Shown in pieces: positions 6,673 to 13,564 of a DNA stretch of 16,308 nucleotides. Origin of the DNA: Fimenecus sp045595185 (GTDB taxonomy: Bacteria; Bacillota; Clostridia; Oscillospirales; Acutalibacteraceae); contig JAZNZX010000069.1 of the NCBI GenBank assembly GCA_045595185.1, forward strand, positions 1 to 16,308. Reading direction: 5' to 3'. Both the position numbers and the translations under genes were made by a program. The notes under the pieces were generated by a model. The model did not search any database and was not told the origin of the DNA. It saw only the letters and a list, made by a program, of their open reading frames with translations. Each line of letters begins with the position of its first letter. The first letter of the stretch is position 1.

Positions 6673-6706
6673 AAAAAAGAGAAGCTTGAAAAAGCTTCTC
6701 TTTTTT
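6673..6706 (+). terminator. Hairpin terminator after the orphan membrane gene
   Basis: A perfect 15-bp inverted repeat, 6673-6687 with 6692-6706, loop GAAA, with a six-A tract at the left base and six Ts at the right base. It may work on both strands. Confidence 0.85.
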
Positions 6707-6766
6707 ATCCAATCCGAAGGGTTGGTATGTAATCGCCACTAGGCAAATGGATTGATTTTCCCTCGA

Positions 6767-6795
6767 TTGTAATTTAGCAATAGATATGTTATAAT
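6767..6795 (+). promoter_or_regulatory. Sigma-A type promoter of the phosphatidyltransferase gene
   Basis: TTGTAA (6767-6772), a 17-base spacer and TATAAT (6790-6795), 33 bases before the ATG at 6829. The leader AAATAAGAATTTT resembles those after the promoters at 2176 and 5287. Confidence 0.8.
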
Positions 6796-6828
6796 CATCA
6801 CGATAAATAAGAATTTTTAGGTGAACAG

Positions 6829-7344
6829 ATGATAAAACATATTGCAAATATAGTCACAGGTTGTCGTATTTTGGGTAGTGCTTTGTTGTTGTTCTTTCCT
6901 GCGTTTTCATTGGAATTTTATGTCATCTATATCCTTTGTGGTTTTAGTGATATGATAGATGGCACTATTGCAAGAAAGACAAATAGCACCAGTGATTTTG
7001 GCTCTAAATTGGATACTGTGGCTGATATTACATTTGTTGCAACAGCTCTGATTAAATTTTTGCCAACAATTCATATCCATTTATTGTTATGGATATGGGG
7101 TCTTGTAATCGCAATTATCAAAATTAGTAATATCATATGGGGATATATTTCTAAAAAACAATTTATATCCCTACATACTATAATGAACAAGATTACGGGA
7201 TTGTTATTGTTTCTTTTGCCTTTGACAATATCATTAGTAGATTTGAATTACAGTTTAATAGTTGTTTGCTGTTTTGCTACATTTTCTGCCATTCAAGAAG
7301 GCGTTTATGTTATAAAAATAGTAAGAACAAATAAAACAAGTTAA
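6829..7344 (+). CDS. CDP-alcohol phosphatidyltransferase family protein
   Basis: A 171-residue integral membrane enzyme. The diagnostic family motif D-x2-D-G-x2-A-R-x8-G-x3-D-x3-D is complete: Asp41, Asp44, Gly45, Ala48, Arg49, Gly58, Asp62 and Asp66. These acidic residues bind the metal ions and the CDP-lipid. The N-terminus (N7-x2-T10-x2-R13) also fits the PgsA-like branch, and hydrophobic helices fill the rest (about 15-38, 70-100, 118-165). It transfers a phosphatidyl group from CDP-diacylglycerol to an alcohol; glycerol-3-phosphate is the commonest acceptor, but this short standalone copy is unlike the usual housekeeping pgsA context, so the acceptor is open. AGGTGA precedes the ATG. It is a single-gene unit from the promoter at 6767, and ends three bases before a palindromic repeat. 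Confidence 0.9.
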   Translation: MIKHIANIVTGCRILGSALLLFFPAFSLEFYVIYILCGFSDMIDGTIARKTNSTSDFGSKLDTVADITFVATALIKFLPTIHIHLLLWIWGLVIAIIKISNIIWGYISKKQFISLHTIMNKITGLLLFLLPLTISLVDLNYSLIVVCCFATFSAIQEGVYVIKIVRTNKTS

Positions 7345-7346
7345 AA

Positions 7347-7496
7347 TTTGTCGGGATGAACAACTAATTTGGTAGGTCATTCTGAGCGTAGCGAAGAATC
7401 TCTCCAACGGTAATATATTAACCAACAGAGATTCTTCGTCACTTCGTTCCTCAGAATGACACAGACATTCAAACATCCCGACAAACTCCAATTTAT
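7347..7496. repeat. Palindromic interspersed element (GTCATTCTGAG family), copy 1
   Basis: The core 7376-7460 has perfect 11-bp ends, GTCATTCTGAG and CTCAGAATGAC, and inner complementary arms GAAGAATCTCT / AGAGATTCTTC. Outside the core, TTTGTCGGGATG (7347-7358) is the exact complement of 7474-7485, and the tail AAACTCCAATTTAT follows. It fills the 3' gap after the phosphatidyltransferase gene. Read on the minus strand it yields the string HSEERSDEES, a familiar false protein from this repeat class, so no gene is called. Confidence 0.85.
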
Positions 7497-7535
7497 CTAT
7501 CTATTGCTAAATTAAGCTTTAAATACAGAAAAACC

Positions 7536-7553
7536 GATGTATCGAAATACATC
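7536..7553. terminator. Hairpin terminator between convergent genes
   Basis: GATGTAT-CGAA-ATACATC, a 7-bp perfect stem with a stable-type tetraloop. On the minus strand it is followed by GGTTTTT, which suits the end of the PHP gene whose stop is at 7613; on the plus strand AGCTTTT follows, so weak termination in that direction is possible. Confidence 0.65.
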
Positions 7554-7612
7554 AGCTTTTACATTTTGTTATTCAAATGTTTTGAGGAATTGTTTGTACG
7601 AGAAACTCATTT

Positions 7613-8293
7613 TTATAGCTTCTTAAGTTCATAGTCTTTTTTGTTTAATTCTTCAACCAAAGTTTTGTTATCAGTAATCTCTTTATTAAACCAAATTCCG
7701 CCTGTTCCTAAATCGTCGATTTCGTGATAATCAGAACCTGATGTGACCATAAGGTCATATTTTTTTGCCCACATTTCTGCAACATCGTTATTTGAATTGT
7801 GTCTTGGATTTCCGTTATAAATCTCAATACCGTCAATGAACTTTGGATTTGTAACTTTCATACCAAATCTGAACGGATGTGCCTGAAAAACAAGGAAACT
7901 ATTTTTTTGGCAAAGTTCATAGAATTTTCTAATGTTTAAGTTGAGTAAATCAGGTGTGTTATAAAGAAATTCTTCGGTAATTCCGTAAACAAGATAGTCG
8001 TTGTCACCCTCGCTTGTTCTGAAACGAAGCTCCATACCCAAAAGCACAGGAATACGACCGTCTGCTGTTTTAAGTGCTGATTTGTATCCGCGAAGGAAGA
8101 AATCAACCTTCTTTTTCCATGATAACAACTCTCTACCATATTTCATATATGTTGACGGACTTAAATGGTCTGTAACAACAATTCCGTCATAACCTGCTTT
8201 GATATATTCTTCAACAGCAATTTTAGCCTTAACATTAGCACAGTTGCTTGTATCTTTTGTGTGAAAGTGCATTTCATATAAATATTTTTTCAA
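7613..8293 (-). CDS. PHP-domain metal-dependent phosphoesterase
   Basis: I place the start at a TTG (8293-8291) because AGAGGT lies exactly six bases upstream on this strand; a longer in-frame TTG at 8320 has no ribosome binding site. The product is then 226 residues. PHP-domain metal ligands are all visible: His9 and His11 (EMHFHT), Asp42-His43 (VVTDH), Glu88 (GMELRF), His139 (QAHPFR), His165 (GNPRH) and Asp188/His190 (GSDYH). Such enzymes hydrolyse phosphate esters or nucleotides (YciV/RNase AM, histidinol-phosphatase and similar) using two or three metal ions in the cytoplasm. The exact substrate cannot be read from the sequence. It is a single gene, transcribed divergently from the redox operon, with its terminator at 7536-7553. 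Confidence 0.88.
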   Translation of the reverse strand: MKKYLYEMHFHTKDTSNCANVKAKIAVEEYIKAGYDGIVVTDHLSPSTYMKYGRELLSWKKKVDFFLRGYKSALKTADGRIPVLLGMELRFRTSEGDNDYLVYGITEEFLYNTPDLLNLNIRKFYELCQKNSFLVFQAHPFRFGMKVTNPKFIDGIEIYNGNPRHNSNNDVAEMWAKKYDLMVTSGSDYHEIDDLGTGGIWFNKEITDNKTLVEELNKKDYELKKL

Positions 8294-8333
8294 AATAATA
8301 CCTCTATTCCGGAAAAACAAAATTTACATATGT

Positions 8334-8362
8334 ATTATATACCTTTTTATCGTTAAAGTCGA
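8334..8362 (-). promoter_or_regulatory. Probable promoter of the PHP gene
   Basis: On the minus strand, TATAAT (8339-8334) is preceded after 18 bases by TCGACT (8362-8357), which matches the -35 consensus at four of six positions. It lies 40 bases upstream of the TTG start. Confidence 0.5.
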
Positions 8363-8396
8363 TAATTTTTTTGACGAAATTTCAAGAAAATTCTAT

Positions 8397-8425
8397 TTGA
8401 AAAATAGGAGGTTTTGTATTATTAT
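8397..8425 (+). promoter_or_regulatory. Probable promoter and small dyad upstream of the redox operon
   Basis: TTGAAA (8397-8402), a 17-base spacer and TATTAT (8420-8425), 38 bases before the first gene. A perfect 6-bp dyad CTATTT-GAA-AAATAG (8393-8407) overlaps the -35 box and is a candidate operator. No convincing Rex site is visible. Confidence 0.5.
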
Positions 8426-8463
8426 ATATAACAGATGTTTTTATATGTATCTGGAGGGATATT

Positions 8464-8961
8464 ATGAGTTGTAATTGTCAAAAAACAACGGATTTTTCAC
8501 TTCTTGAACCTTGCCTTGAAAAGTATGCGGCAGTTCCCGGAAGTCTTATAACAATATTACAGAACGCACAGGAAATATACGGATATTTACCTGTTGATGT
8601 AATTCTTCATATTTCACAAAGGACAGGAATAAAAGTAACAAAAATTATGGGTGTTGCAACCTTCTATTCACAGTTCCGTTTACAACCTGTTGGCAAGTAT
8701 CTCATTATGCTTTGTCAGGGTACAGCTTGTCATGTTAACGGTTCATTACAGATTGAAAAGGTAATAAATGAATATCTTGGAATTAAAGACGGTGAAACAA
8801 CTGAAGACGGACTTTTTACACTTAAAAATGTTGCTTGTCTTGGTTGTTGCAGTCTTTCTCCCGTTATGATGATAAATGATGATACATATGGTTCATTAAC
8901 ACCTGAAAAAGCAGTTGCTGTTTTTAAGGAGTTACAGGAAAAAGCAAGGGAGGAAGTATAA
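8464..8961 (+). CDS. NuoE-family thioredoxin-like [2Fe-2S] subunit
   Basis: A 165-residue protein of the NuoE / HydC / HndA family. After the N-terminal helical part (LITILQNAQEIYGYLP near residue 27) comes the thioredoxin-like fold with the four [2Fe-2S] ligands Cys84, Cys89, Cys125 and Cys129 (CQGTAC and CLGCC). Two additional cysteines, at 3 and 5, are not part of the family pattern. GGAGGG precedes the ATG. The stop codon shares one base with the start of the next gene, and the three-gene order E-F-(GltD/NuoG fusion) points to a soluble NAD(P)H-dependent flavin complex in the cytoplasm. In that complex this subunit usually serves as an electron relay or modulating cluster near the FMN. 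Family certain; partner complex discussed under the third gene. Confidence 0.92.
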   Translation: MSCNCQKTTDFSLLEPCLEKYAAVPGSLITILQNAQEIYGYLPVDVILHISQRTGIKVTKIMGVATFYSQFRLQPVGKYLIMLCQGTACHVNGSLQIEKVINEYLGIKDGETTEDGLFTLKNVACLGCCSLSPVMMINDDTYGSLTPEKAVAVFKELQEKAREEV

Positions 8962-10706
8962 TGAAAATTGCAGTCGGACAAGGTAGCTGCGGTATTGCTG
9001 CAGGGGCTATGAAAGCCTATGAAGTGCTTAATTCCAACCTTGATTTGAATAATAATCAGTTGACAGTAACAGGTTGTATAGGTATGTGTTACCTTGAGCC
9101 TATTGTTGATGTCTATATGGAAGATGGACTTCATCGTTTTGTTAAAGTCAATGGTGAAATTGCAGAAAAAATCGCCATAGCAATCAACAATAATGATTTG
9201 TCTTCTGTTAAGGAATTTGAAATTTCCGATGATGATAAGCAGTTTTTAGATAAACAGACAAGAATAGCTTTGCGTCATTGTGGTGTTATAAATCCTGAAA
9301 TTATAGAAGACTACACAAATGACGACGGATATAAAGCACTTAATAAAGTTCTTACAACAATGTCACCTGAAGATGTAATTGAAGAAATCAAAATTTCAGG
9401 TCTTGCAGGTCGTGGTGGTGCAGGCTTCCCGACTTGGTTCAAGTGGATTGCTGCTCGTCAGTCAACAGGGGATAAAAAATATCTTATCTGTAATGCTGAT
9501 GAAGGTGACCCGGGTGCATTTATGGACAGAGCTGTTATTGAGGGTGACCCGCATAACCTTATTGAAGGTATGCTTATTGGTGCTTACGCAATAGGAGCTT
9601 GCGAAGCGATTGTTTATGTCCGTGCTGAATATCCTCTTGCAATTCGCAGACTTCAAAATGCCATAGACCAGGCAAAAGCAAAAGGCTTTATAGGTCAAAA
9701 TATAATGGGCACAGACTTCTCTTGTGATTTCAGAATCAAAGCAGGTGCAGGTGCGTTCGTATGTGGTGAAGAAACTGCACTTATTGAATCTCTTGAGGGT
9801 TCTCGCGGTATGCCAAGACTTAAGCCACCATTTCCTGCACAGTCAGGTTATTGGCATAAGCCGTCAAATATTAACAATGTTGAAACATTTGCCAATGTAA
9901 GTTGGATAATACTCAATGGTGGCAACGCTTTCTCATCAATGGGTACTGAAAACAGCAAGGGTACAAAGGTTTTTGCTCTTACAGGTAAAATCAAACGCGG
10001 TGGCCTTGTTGAAATTCCAATGGGTAAAACGCTTCGTGATGTAATTTTTGACATTGGTGGTGGCATTAAAAACAATAAGAATTTCAAGGCAGTACAGATG
10101 GGTGGCCCGTCAGGCGGTTGTATCCCTACTGAATTACTTGATACTGTAATTGACTATAAAGCACTTTCTCAGACAGGTGCAATTATGGGTTCAGGTGGTA
10201 TGGTCGTCATGGACGACAGCACTTGTATGGTTGAAATGGCTCGGTTCTTCCTTGATTTTACTGCAAAGGAATCTTGTGGTAAATGTGTTCATTGTCGTCT
10301 TGGAACAAAGAGAATGCTTGAAATTCTTACTCGTATTACAGAAGGTAACGGTAAAGAAGATGACATAGAACTTCTTGAAGAACTTTGTCTTGCGATTAAG
10401 GACGGTGCATTGTGTGGACTTGGACAAACAGCACCAAATCCGGTTCTTACAACACTCAAATACTTTAAAAATGAATATATTGAGCATATTGTGGCTCAAA
10501 AATGTCAGGCACACGAATGTACAAGCCTTCGTCGTTACGAAATCAACGCTGATGCTTGTAAGGGTTGTACTCTCTGTGCTAAAAAATGTCCTGTCGGTGC
10601 AATTAGTGGCACAGTTAAAAAACCACATATTATTGATATGGAAAAATGTATAAAATGTGGCAACTGTGTATCAGTTTGTCGTTTTAACGCTGTGGAGGTG
10701 AAATAA
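8961..10706 (+). CDS. NuoF-family NADH-binding FMN/iron-sulfur subunit with C-terminal ferredoxin domain
   Basis: A 581-residue subunit like HydB/HndC, longer than complex I NuoF. Order: an N-terminal thioredoxin-like domain (residues 1-95) with Cys10, Cys39 and Cys43; the NADH/FMN core with GRGGAGFPT at 150-158 and CNADEGDPGAFMDR from 177; an SLBB region (about 330-400); the [4Fe-4S] motif CGKCVHC with Cys439, 442, 445 and distant Cys485; and two ferredoxin-type [4Fe-4S] motifs, Cys533/536/539/543 and Cys563/566/569/573. It oxidises or reduces NAD(H) and feeds electrons through the clusters. The N-terminal domain shows only three obvious cysteine ligands where four are usual. It starts one base inside the preceding gene and is followed at once by the third gene. 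Confidence 0.93.
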   Translation: MKIAVGQGSCGIAAGAMKAYEVLNSNLDLNNNQLTVTGCIGMCYLEPIVDVYMEDGLHRFVKVNGEIAEKIAIAINNNDLSSVKEFEISDDDKQFLDKQTRIALRHCGVINPEIIEDYTNDDGYKALNKVLTTMSPEDVIEEIKISGLAGRGGAGFPTWFKWIAARQSTGDKKYLICNADEGDPGAFMDRAVIEGDPHNLIEGMLIGAYAIGACEAIVYVRAEYPLAIRRLQNAIDQAKAKGFIGQNIMGTDFSCDFRIKAGAGAFVCGEETALIESLEGSRGMPRLKPPFPAQSGYWHKPSNINNVETFANVSWIILNGGNAFSSMGTENSKGTKVFALTGKIKRGGLVEIPMGKTLRDVIFDIGGGIKNNKNFKAVQMGGPSGGCIPTELLDTVIDYKALSQTGAIMGSGGMVVMDDSTCMVEMARFFLDFTAKESCGKCVHCRLGTKRMLEILTRITEGNGKEDDIELLEELCLAIKDGALCGLGQTAPNPVLTTLKYFKNEYIEHIVAQKCQAHECTSLRRYEINADACKGCTLCAKKCPVGAISGTVKKPHIIDMEKCIKCGNCVSVCRFNAVEVK

Positions 10707-13334
10707 TTGAGTATTGCATTAACAATTGACGGTAAAAAGATAATCGCAGAAGAAGGCTCAACAATACTCAATGTTGCCACACAGAACGGAATAAAAATTC
10801 CTAATCTTTGTTATGATGGCAGAGTTGAACTTTACGGTGCTTGTGGTCTTTGTACAGTAGAGGTTGAAGGTGTTCCTAAGCTTCTTCGTGCTTGTTCAAC
10901 AAAAGTAAGCGATGGTATGGTAGTACATACTCAGACAGAAAGGATTAAAGCATCTCGCAAGGTGGCTCTTGAGCTTTTACTCTCTGACCATACAGGTGAC
11001 TGTGTTGCACCTTGCAGTAAGGCTTGTCCTGCAGGTACAGACTGTCAGGGTTATGTTGGTCTAATTGCCAATGGTGAATACACGGAGGCAGTTAAACTTA
11101 TTAAAGAAAAATTGCCACTTCCTGCATCAATCGGACGAATTTGTCCACATCCTTGTGAGAAAAATTGTCGTAGGCAGTATGTTGATGAGCCTGTTTCAAT
11201 TGCATTCCTTAAAAGCTTTGTAGCAGATGTTGACTTGAATGGTGATACATATATTCCTGAAATCGAACCTGACACAAATAAAAAGGCTGCAATTATCGGT
11301 GGTGGTCCTGCAGGTCTTACTGCAGCATATTTCCTTCGTAAACAAGGTCATAGTGTAACGATTTTTGAGCAGATGCCAAAAATGGGTGGTATGCTTCGTT
11401 ATGGTATCCCTGAATACAGACTTCCAAAAGCAGTTCTTGACAAAGAAATAAAACTCATTGAAGATATGGGTGTTACACTCAAAAATAATGTAAATATCGG
11501 AAAAGACATCAGTTTTGAAGAAATCAAGAACGATTTTGATGCTACTCTCGTTGCAATCGGTGCTTGGAACAGCAGTAAAATGCGAGTTCAGGGTGAAGAA
11601 CTCGATGGTGTTTGGGGCGGTATCGACTTTCTTCGTGAAGTAGCACTCGGAAACAAGCCCCCAATCGGCAAAAATGTTGCAGTCTGCGGTGGCGGTAATA
11701 CTGCAATGGATGCTTGTAGAGTAGCAGTCCGTCTTGGTGCAGAAAATGTATATGTTATTTATCGTCGTACAAAGGACGAAATGCCCGCTGACCCACAAGA
11801 AATCCTTGAATCAGAAGAAGAAGGAGTTATCTATAAATTCCTTACAAATCCTATTGAATTTACAGGTGAAAACGGAAAACTCAATGGTGTGATTCTTCAA
11901 AAAATGAAACTTGGAGAGCCTGACGCAAGTGGTCGTCGTAGTCCTGTTGCAATTGAAGGTGAAACCGAAGAAATTAAACTTGATGCTGTTATTATGGCAA
12001 TCGGTCAGTATCCGAATCTCAATGGTTTTGAGTCACTTGAAGCAACTCGTAAAAACACAATTTCAGCTGATGAAAGCCGATTCACAACATCAGTTGACGG
12101 TGTATTCGCAGTAGGCGATGCCACAAATAAAGGTGCAGATATTGCAATTGCAGCAATAGGTGAGGCGCAAAAAGCATCTGTTGTAATTGACAGATACTTG
12201 AATGGTGAAACAGTAGGTTACAAAAAGCCATATTTCGTTGAGCGAGATAGCAAGGATATTGACTATTCAAAATTTGAAAAATCAGAACGTGCAAAGATGC
12301 CACATATGACACCTGCTGACAGAAAAACAAACTTCAAGGAAGTTAATTTCGGTTTTACTGAAGAAATGGCTAAAAAAGAGGCTAATCGTTGCCTTGAATG
12401 TGGTTGTCACGATTACTTTGAATGTAAGCTTATCTCTTATGCAAACGATTATGATGTTAAACCATCTCGTTTTGCAGGTGAAAAGCATAACAGAAATCAG
12501 GAAAATGCAAATGATTTAATAGCAAGAAATACAGATAAATGTATCCTTTGTGGACTTTGCGTTCGTGTATGTGAAGAAGTAATGGGTAAATCTGCAATCG
12601 GCCTTATAAATCGTGGTTTTAATACCTATGTTGAGCCTGAACTTGGCAAACATCTTAAGGAAACAGATTGTATCGGTTGTGGTCAGTGTGTTGCACTCTG
12701 TCCGACAGGTGCATTACGCGAAAAAACTGCATTTACAAAGAGTGTTCCTGTTAAAGAAAACTCAAAGATAAGCATTTGTACAAACTGTTCAAATCTTTGC
12801 AGTGTTGATTACCGTTATATCGGCTCAACGGTAACTCGTGCTTTACCTGTCGATAATGGTATCCTTTGTAAAGGTGGTCGTTTCAGCGTACTTAACGAGC
12901 AGAAAGTCACAACTGATTTCGATGAATTACTCAATTCTGATACAATCGTAATCGGTGGAGAAGTTTCAACAGAAACAGCATTTGTTCTCAAAAAATATGC
13001 AGAAGAAAATAAAAAGCAAATCTTTACAACTGCAAAAGAAACCGATGCAAACTACTACGGAATTTCAAAACTCAACATTCAACAGTATAACGGTAGTTGT
13101 GAAAATGCAATAGAAACTTCTGCCTACAACGAAAACGGAACATTCTTCGATAAATATGGTAATAAGAGAGTGCAAAATGCAATTTTCAAGACACAAAACT
13201 TTGCAGACTATGTAAATAGCAAACTCAATACACCATATAGTGATTTAACTGCCGAAGCAGAAAAAACAGTCAATGCAACATCAACTGGCAGAGTCACCAA
13301 CGAAGAAATCATCAACGCAAGTAAACTTTTTTAA
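10707..13334 (+). CDS. GltD/NfnB-type FAD oxidoreductase fused to NuoG-like iron-sulfur domains (Stn-like)
   Basis: An 875-residue fusion starting at TTG, chosen because GGAGGTG ends seven to eight bases upstream and the upstream gene stops at 10706. Order: [2Fe-2S] ferredoxin (Cys35, 46, 49, 63); GltD-type cluster region (Cys99, 103, 107, 113, then 146, 150, 154); FAD fold with GGGPAG at 198; NAD(P)H fold with GGGNTAMD at 328 and YRRTKDEMPA, as in NADPH-binding GltD/NfnB; GVFAVGDA near 470; two ferredoxin [4Fe-4S] motifs (Cys612-622 and Cys655-665); a molybdopterin-oxidoreductase-type [4Fe-4S] motif (Cys691, 694, 698, 721). The remaining 150 residues contain ENGTF near 809 but no room for a molybdopterin core. 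With NuoE- and NuoF-like partners this fits an electron-bifurcating NADH/ferredoxin:NADP transhydrogenase of the Stn type (Sporomusa); that role is inference. Confidence 0.88.
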   Translation: MSIALTIDGKKIIAEEGSTILNVATQNGIKIPNLCYDGRVELYGACGLCTVEVEGVPKLLRACSTKVSDGMVVHTQTERIKASRKVALELLLSDHTGDCVAPCSKACPAGTDCQGYVGLIANGEYTEAVKLIKEKLPLPASIGRICPHPCEKNCRRQYVDEPVSIAFLKSFVADVDLNGDTYIPEIEPDTNKKAAIIGGGPAGLTAAYFLRKQGHSVTIFEQMPKMGGMLRYGIPEYRLPKAVLDKEIKLIEDMGVTLKNNVNIGKDISFEEIKNDFDATLVAIGAWNSSKMRVQGEELDGVWGGIDFLREVALGNKPPIGKNVAVCGGGNTAMDACRVAVRLGAENVYVIYRRTKDEMPADPQEILESEEEGVIYKFLTNPIEFTGENGKLNGVILQKMKLGEPDASGRRSPVAIEGETEEIKLDAVIMAIGQYPNLNGFESLEATRKNTISADESRFTTSVDGVFAVGDATNKGADIAIAAIGEAQKASVVIDRYLNGETVGYKKPYFVERDSKDIDYSKFEKSERAKMPHMTPADRKTNFKEVNFGFTEEMAKKEANRCLECGCHDYFECKLISYANDYDVKPSRFAGEKHNRNQENANDLIARNTDKCILCGLCVRVCEEVMGKSAIGLINRGFNTYVEPELGKHLKETDCIGCGQCVALCPTGALREKTAFTKSVPVKENSKISICTNCSNLCSVDYRYIGSTVTRALPVDNGILCKGGRFSVLNEQKVTTDFDELLNSDTIVIGGEVSTETAFVLKKYAEENKKQIFTTAKETDANYYGISKLNIQQYNGSCENAIETSAYNENGTFFDKYGNKRVQNAIFKTQNFADYVNSKLNTPYSDLTAEAEKTVNATSTGRVTNEEIINASKLF

Positions 13335-13361
13335 ATTCAAAATTCAAAATCCAAAATGTAG

Positions 13362-13386
13362 GGGCGATTCACGAATCGCCCTTTTT
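13362..13386 (+). terminator. Hairpin terminator of the redox operon
   Basis: GGGCGATTC-AC-GAATCGCCC followed by TTTTT, beginning 27 bases after the stop at 13334. Nine GC-rich pairs with a minimal loop, then the T run: a textbook intrinsic terminator. It begins with TGTAGGGG (13357-13364), which recurs at 13401. Confidence 0.85.
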
Positions 13387-13400
13387 CATACCTTGCTTTT

Positions 13401-13426
13401 TGTAGGGGTCGGCGTCTCGACGCCCC
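13401..13426. repeat. TGTAGGGG hairpin repeat, second unit
   Basis: The same TGTAGGGG start as the terminator at 13357, followed by GGCGTC-TC-GACGCC (13411-13424) and CC. The stem sequence differs while the leading octamer and CCCC end are retained. I recall such units being scattered through Clostridia intergenic regions. Confidence 0.55.
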
Positions 13427-13564
13427 ATCATCACGCGTAGTGGCAAAGCCTCCCTTGTCAAAGGGTGTGGGCATCCGGTGGATGCCGAATTAGCGCTGTC
13501 TGAGCCGGCAGGCGAGTAATGAGGGGAACCACCGTAGGTGGTGGGATTCTGCTACGCCTGCTTT
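13427..13564. repeat. Mosaic of small hairpins, degenerate interspersed repeat
   Basis: No gene is supported in this stretch. It holds CCCTT-GTCA-AAGGG (13452-13465), GGCATCC-GGT-GGATGCC (13470-13486) and ACCACC-GTA-GGTGGT (13528-13542), joined by GC-richer linkers. The short stems and 3-4 base loops recall the array at 5778-5962, but the constant spacer of that array is absent. The wording AAGCCTCCCTTGTCAAAGGG resembles an interspersed repeat I know from Ruminococcaceae genomes. Confidence 0.6.

Larger units (their letters stand above)
6660..6795 (+). repeat. Third terminator-promoter cassette, with a different middle
   Basis: The left edge GAGACGTACCTCCAAAAA matches the left edge of copy 2 (GAGACGTACTGCCAAAAA), and the right end CGATTGTAA-17-TATAAT matches both other copies. 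The middle is different: a new terminator hairpin, then CCAATCC-GAA-GGGTTGG (6709-6725), the spacer GTATGTAATC (6725-6734) and a GCC-ACTA-GGC hairpin (6735-6744), which match the beginning of the array at 5778. The T-to-wobble change in the first hairpin keeps the stem paired. Confidence 0.65.

Noticed and set aside
7255..7491. Minus-strand open frame containing HSEERSDEES and RFFATLRMT
   Set aside because: Those strings are well-known false translations of the GTCATTCTGAG palindromic repeat, and the frame overlaps the 3' end of the phosphatidyltransferase gene.
8294..8320. Longer N-terminus for the PHP protein from a TTG at 8320
   Set aside because: It would contain the AGAGGT ribosome binding site of the TTG at 8293 within its own coding sequence and has none itself.
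8414..8433. Rex-type operator (TTGT...AACA) upstream of the redox operon
   Set aside because: The half-sites are too far apart and the inner bases do not match the clostridial Rex consensus.
11196..11798. Minus-strand open frame of 200 codons within the fusion subunit gene
   Set aside because: Antisense of the FAD/NAD(P) domains; the Cys/Phe/Thr-rich translation is typical of shadow frames.
8464..13334. Electron-bifurcating [FeFe] hydrogenase (HydABC) or respiratory complex I
   Set aside because: No H-cluster motifs, no membrane subunits and no molybdopterin core are present; the third protein has a GltD/NfnB FAD-NAD(P) module instead.
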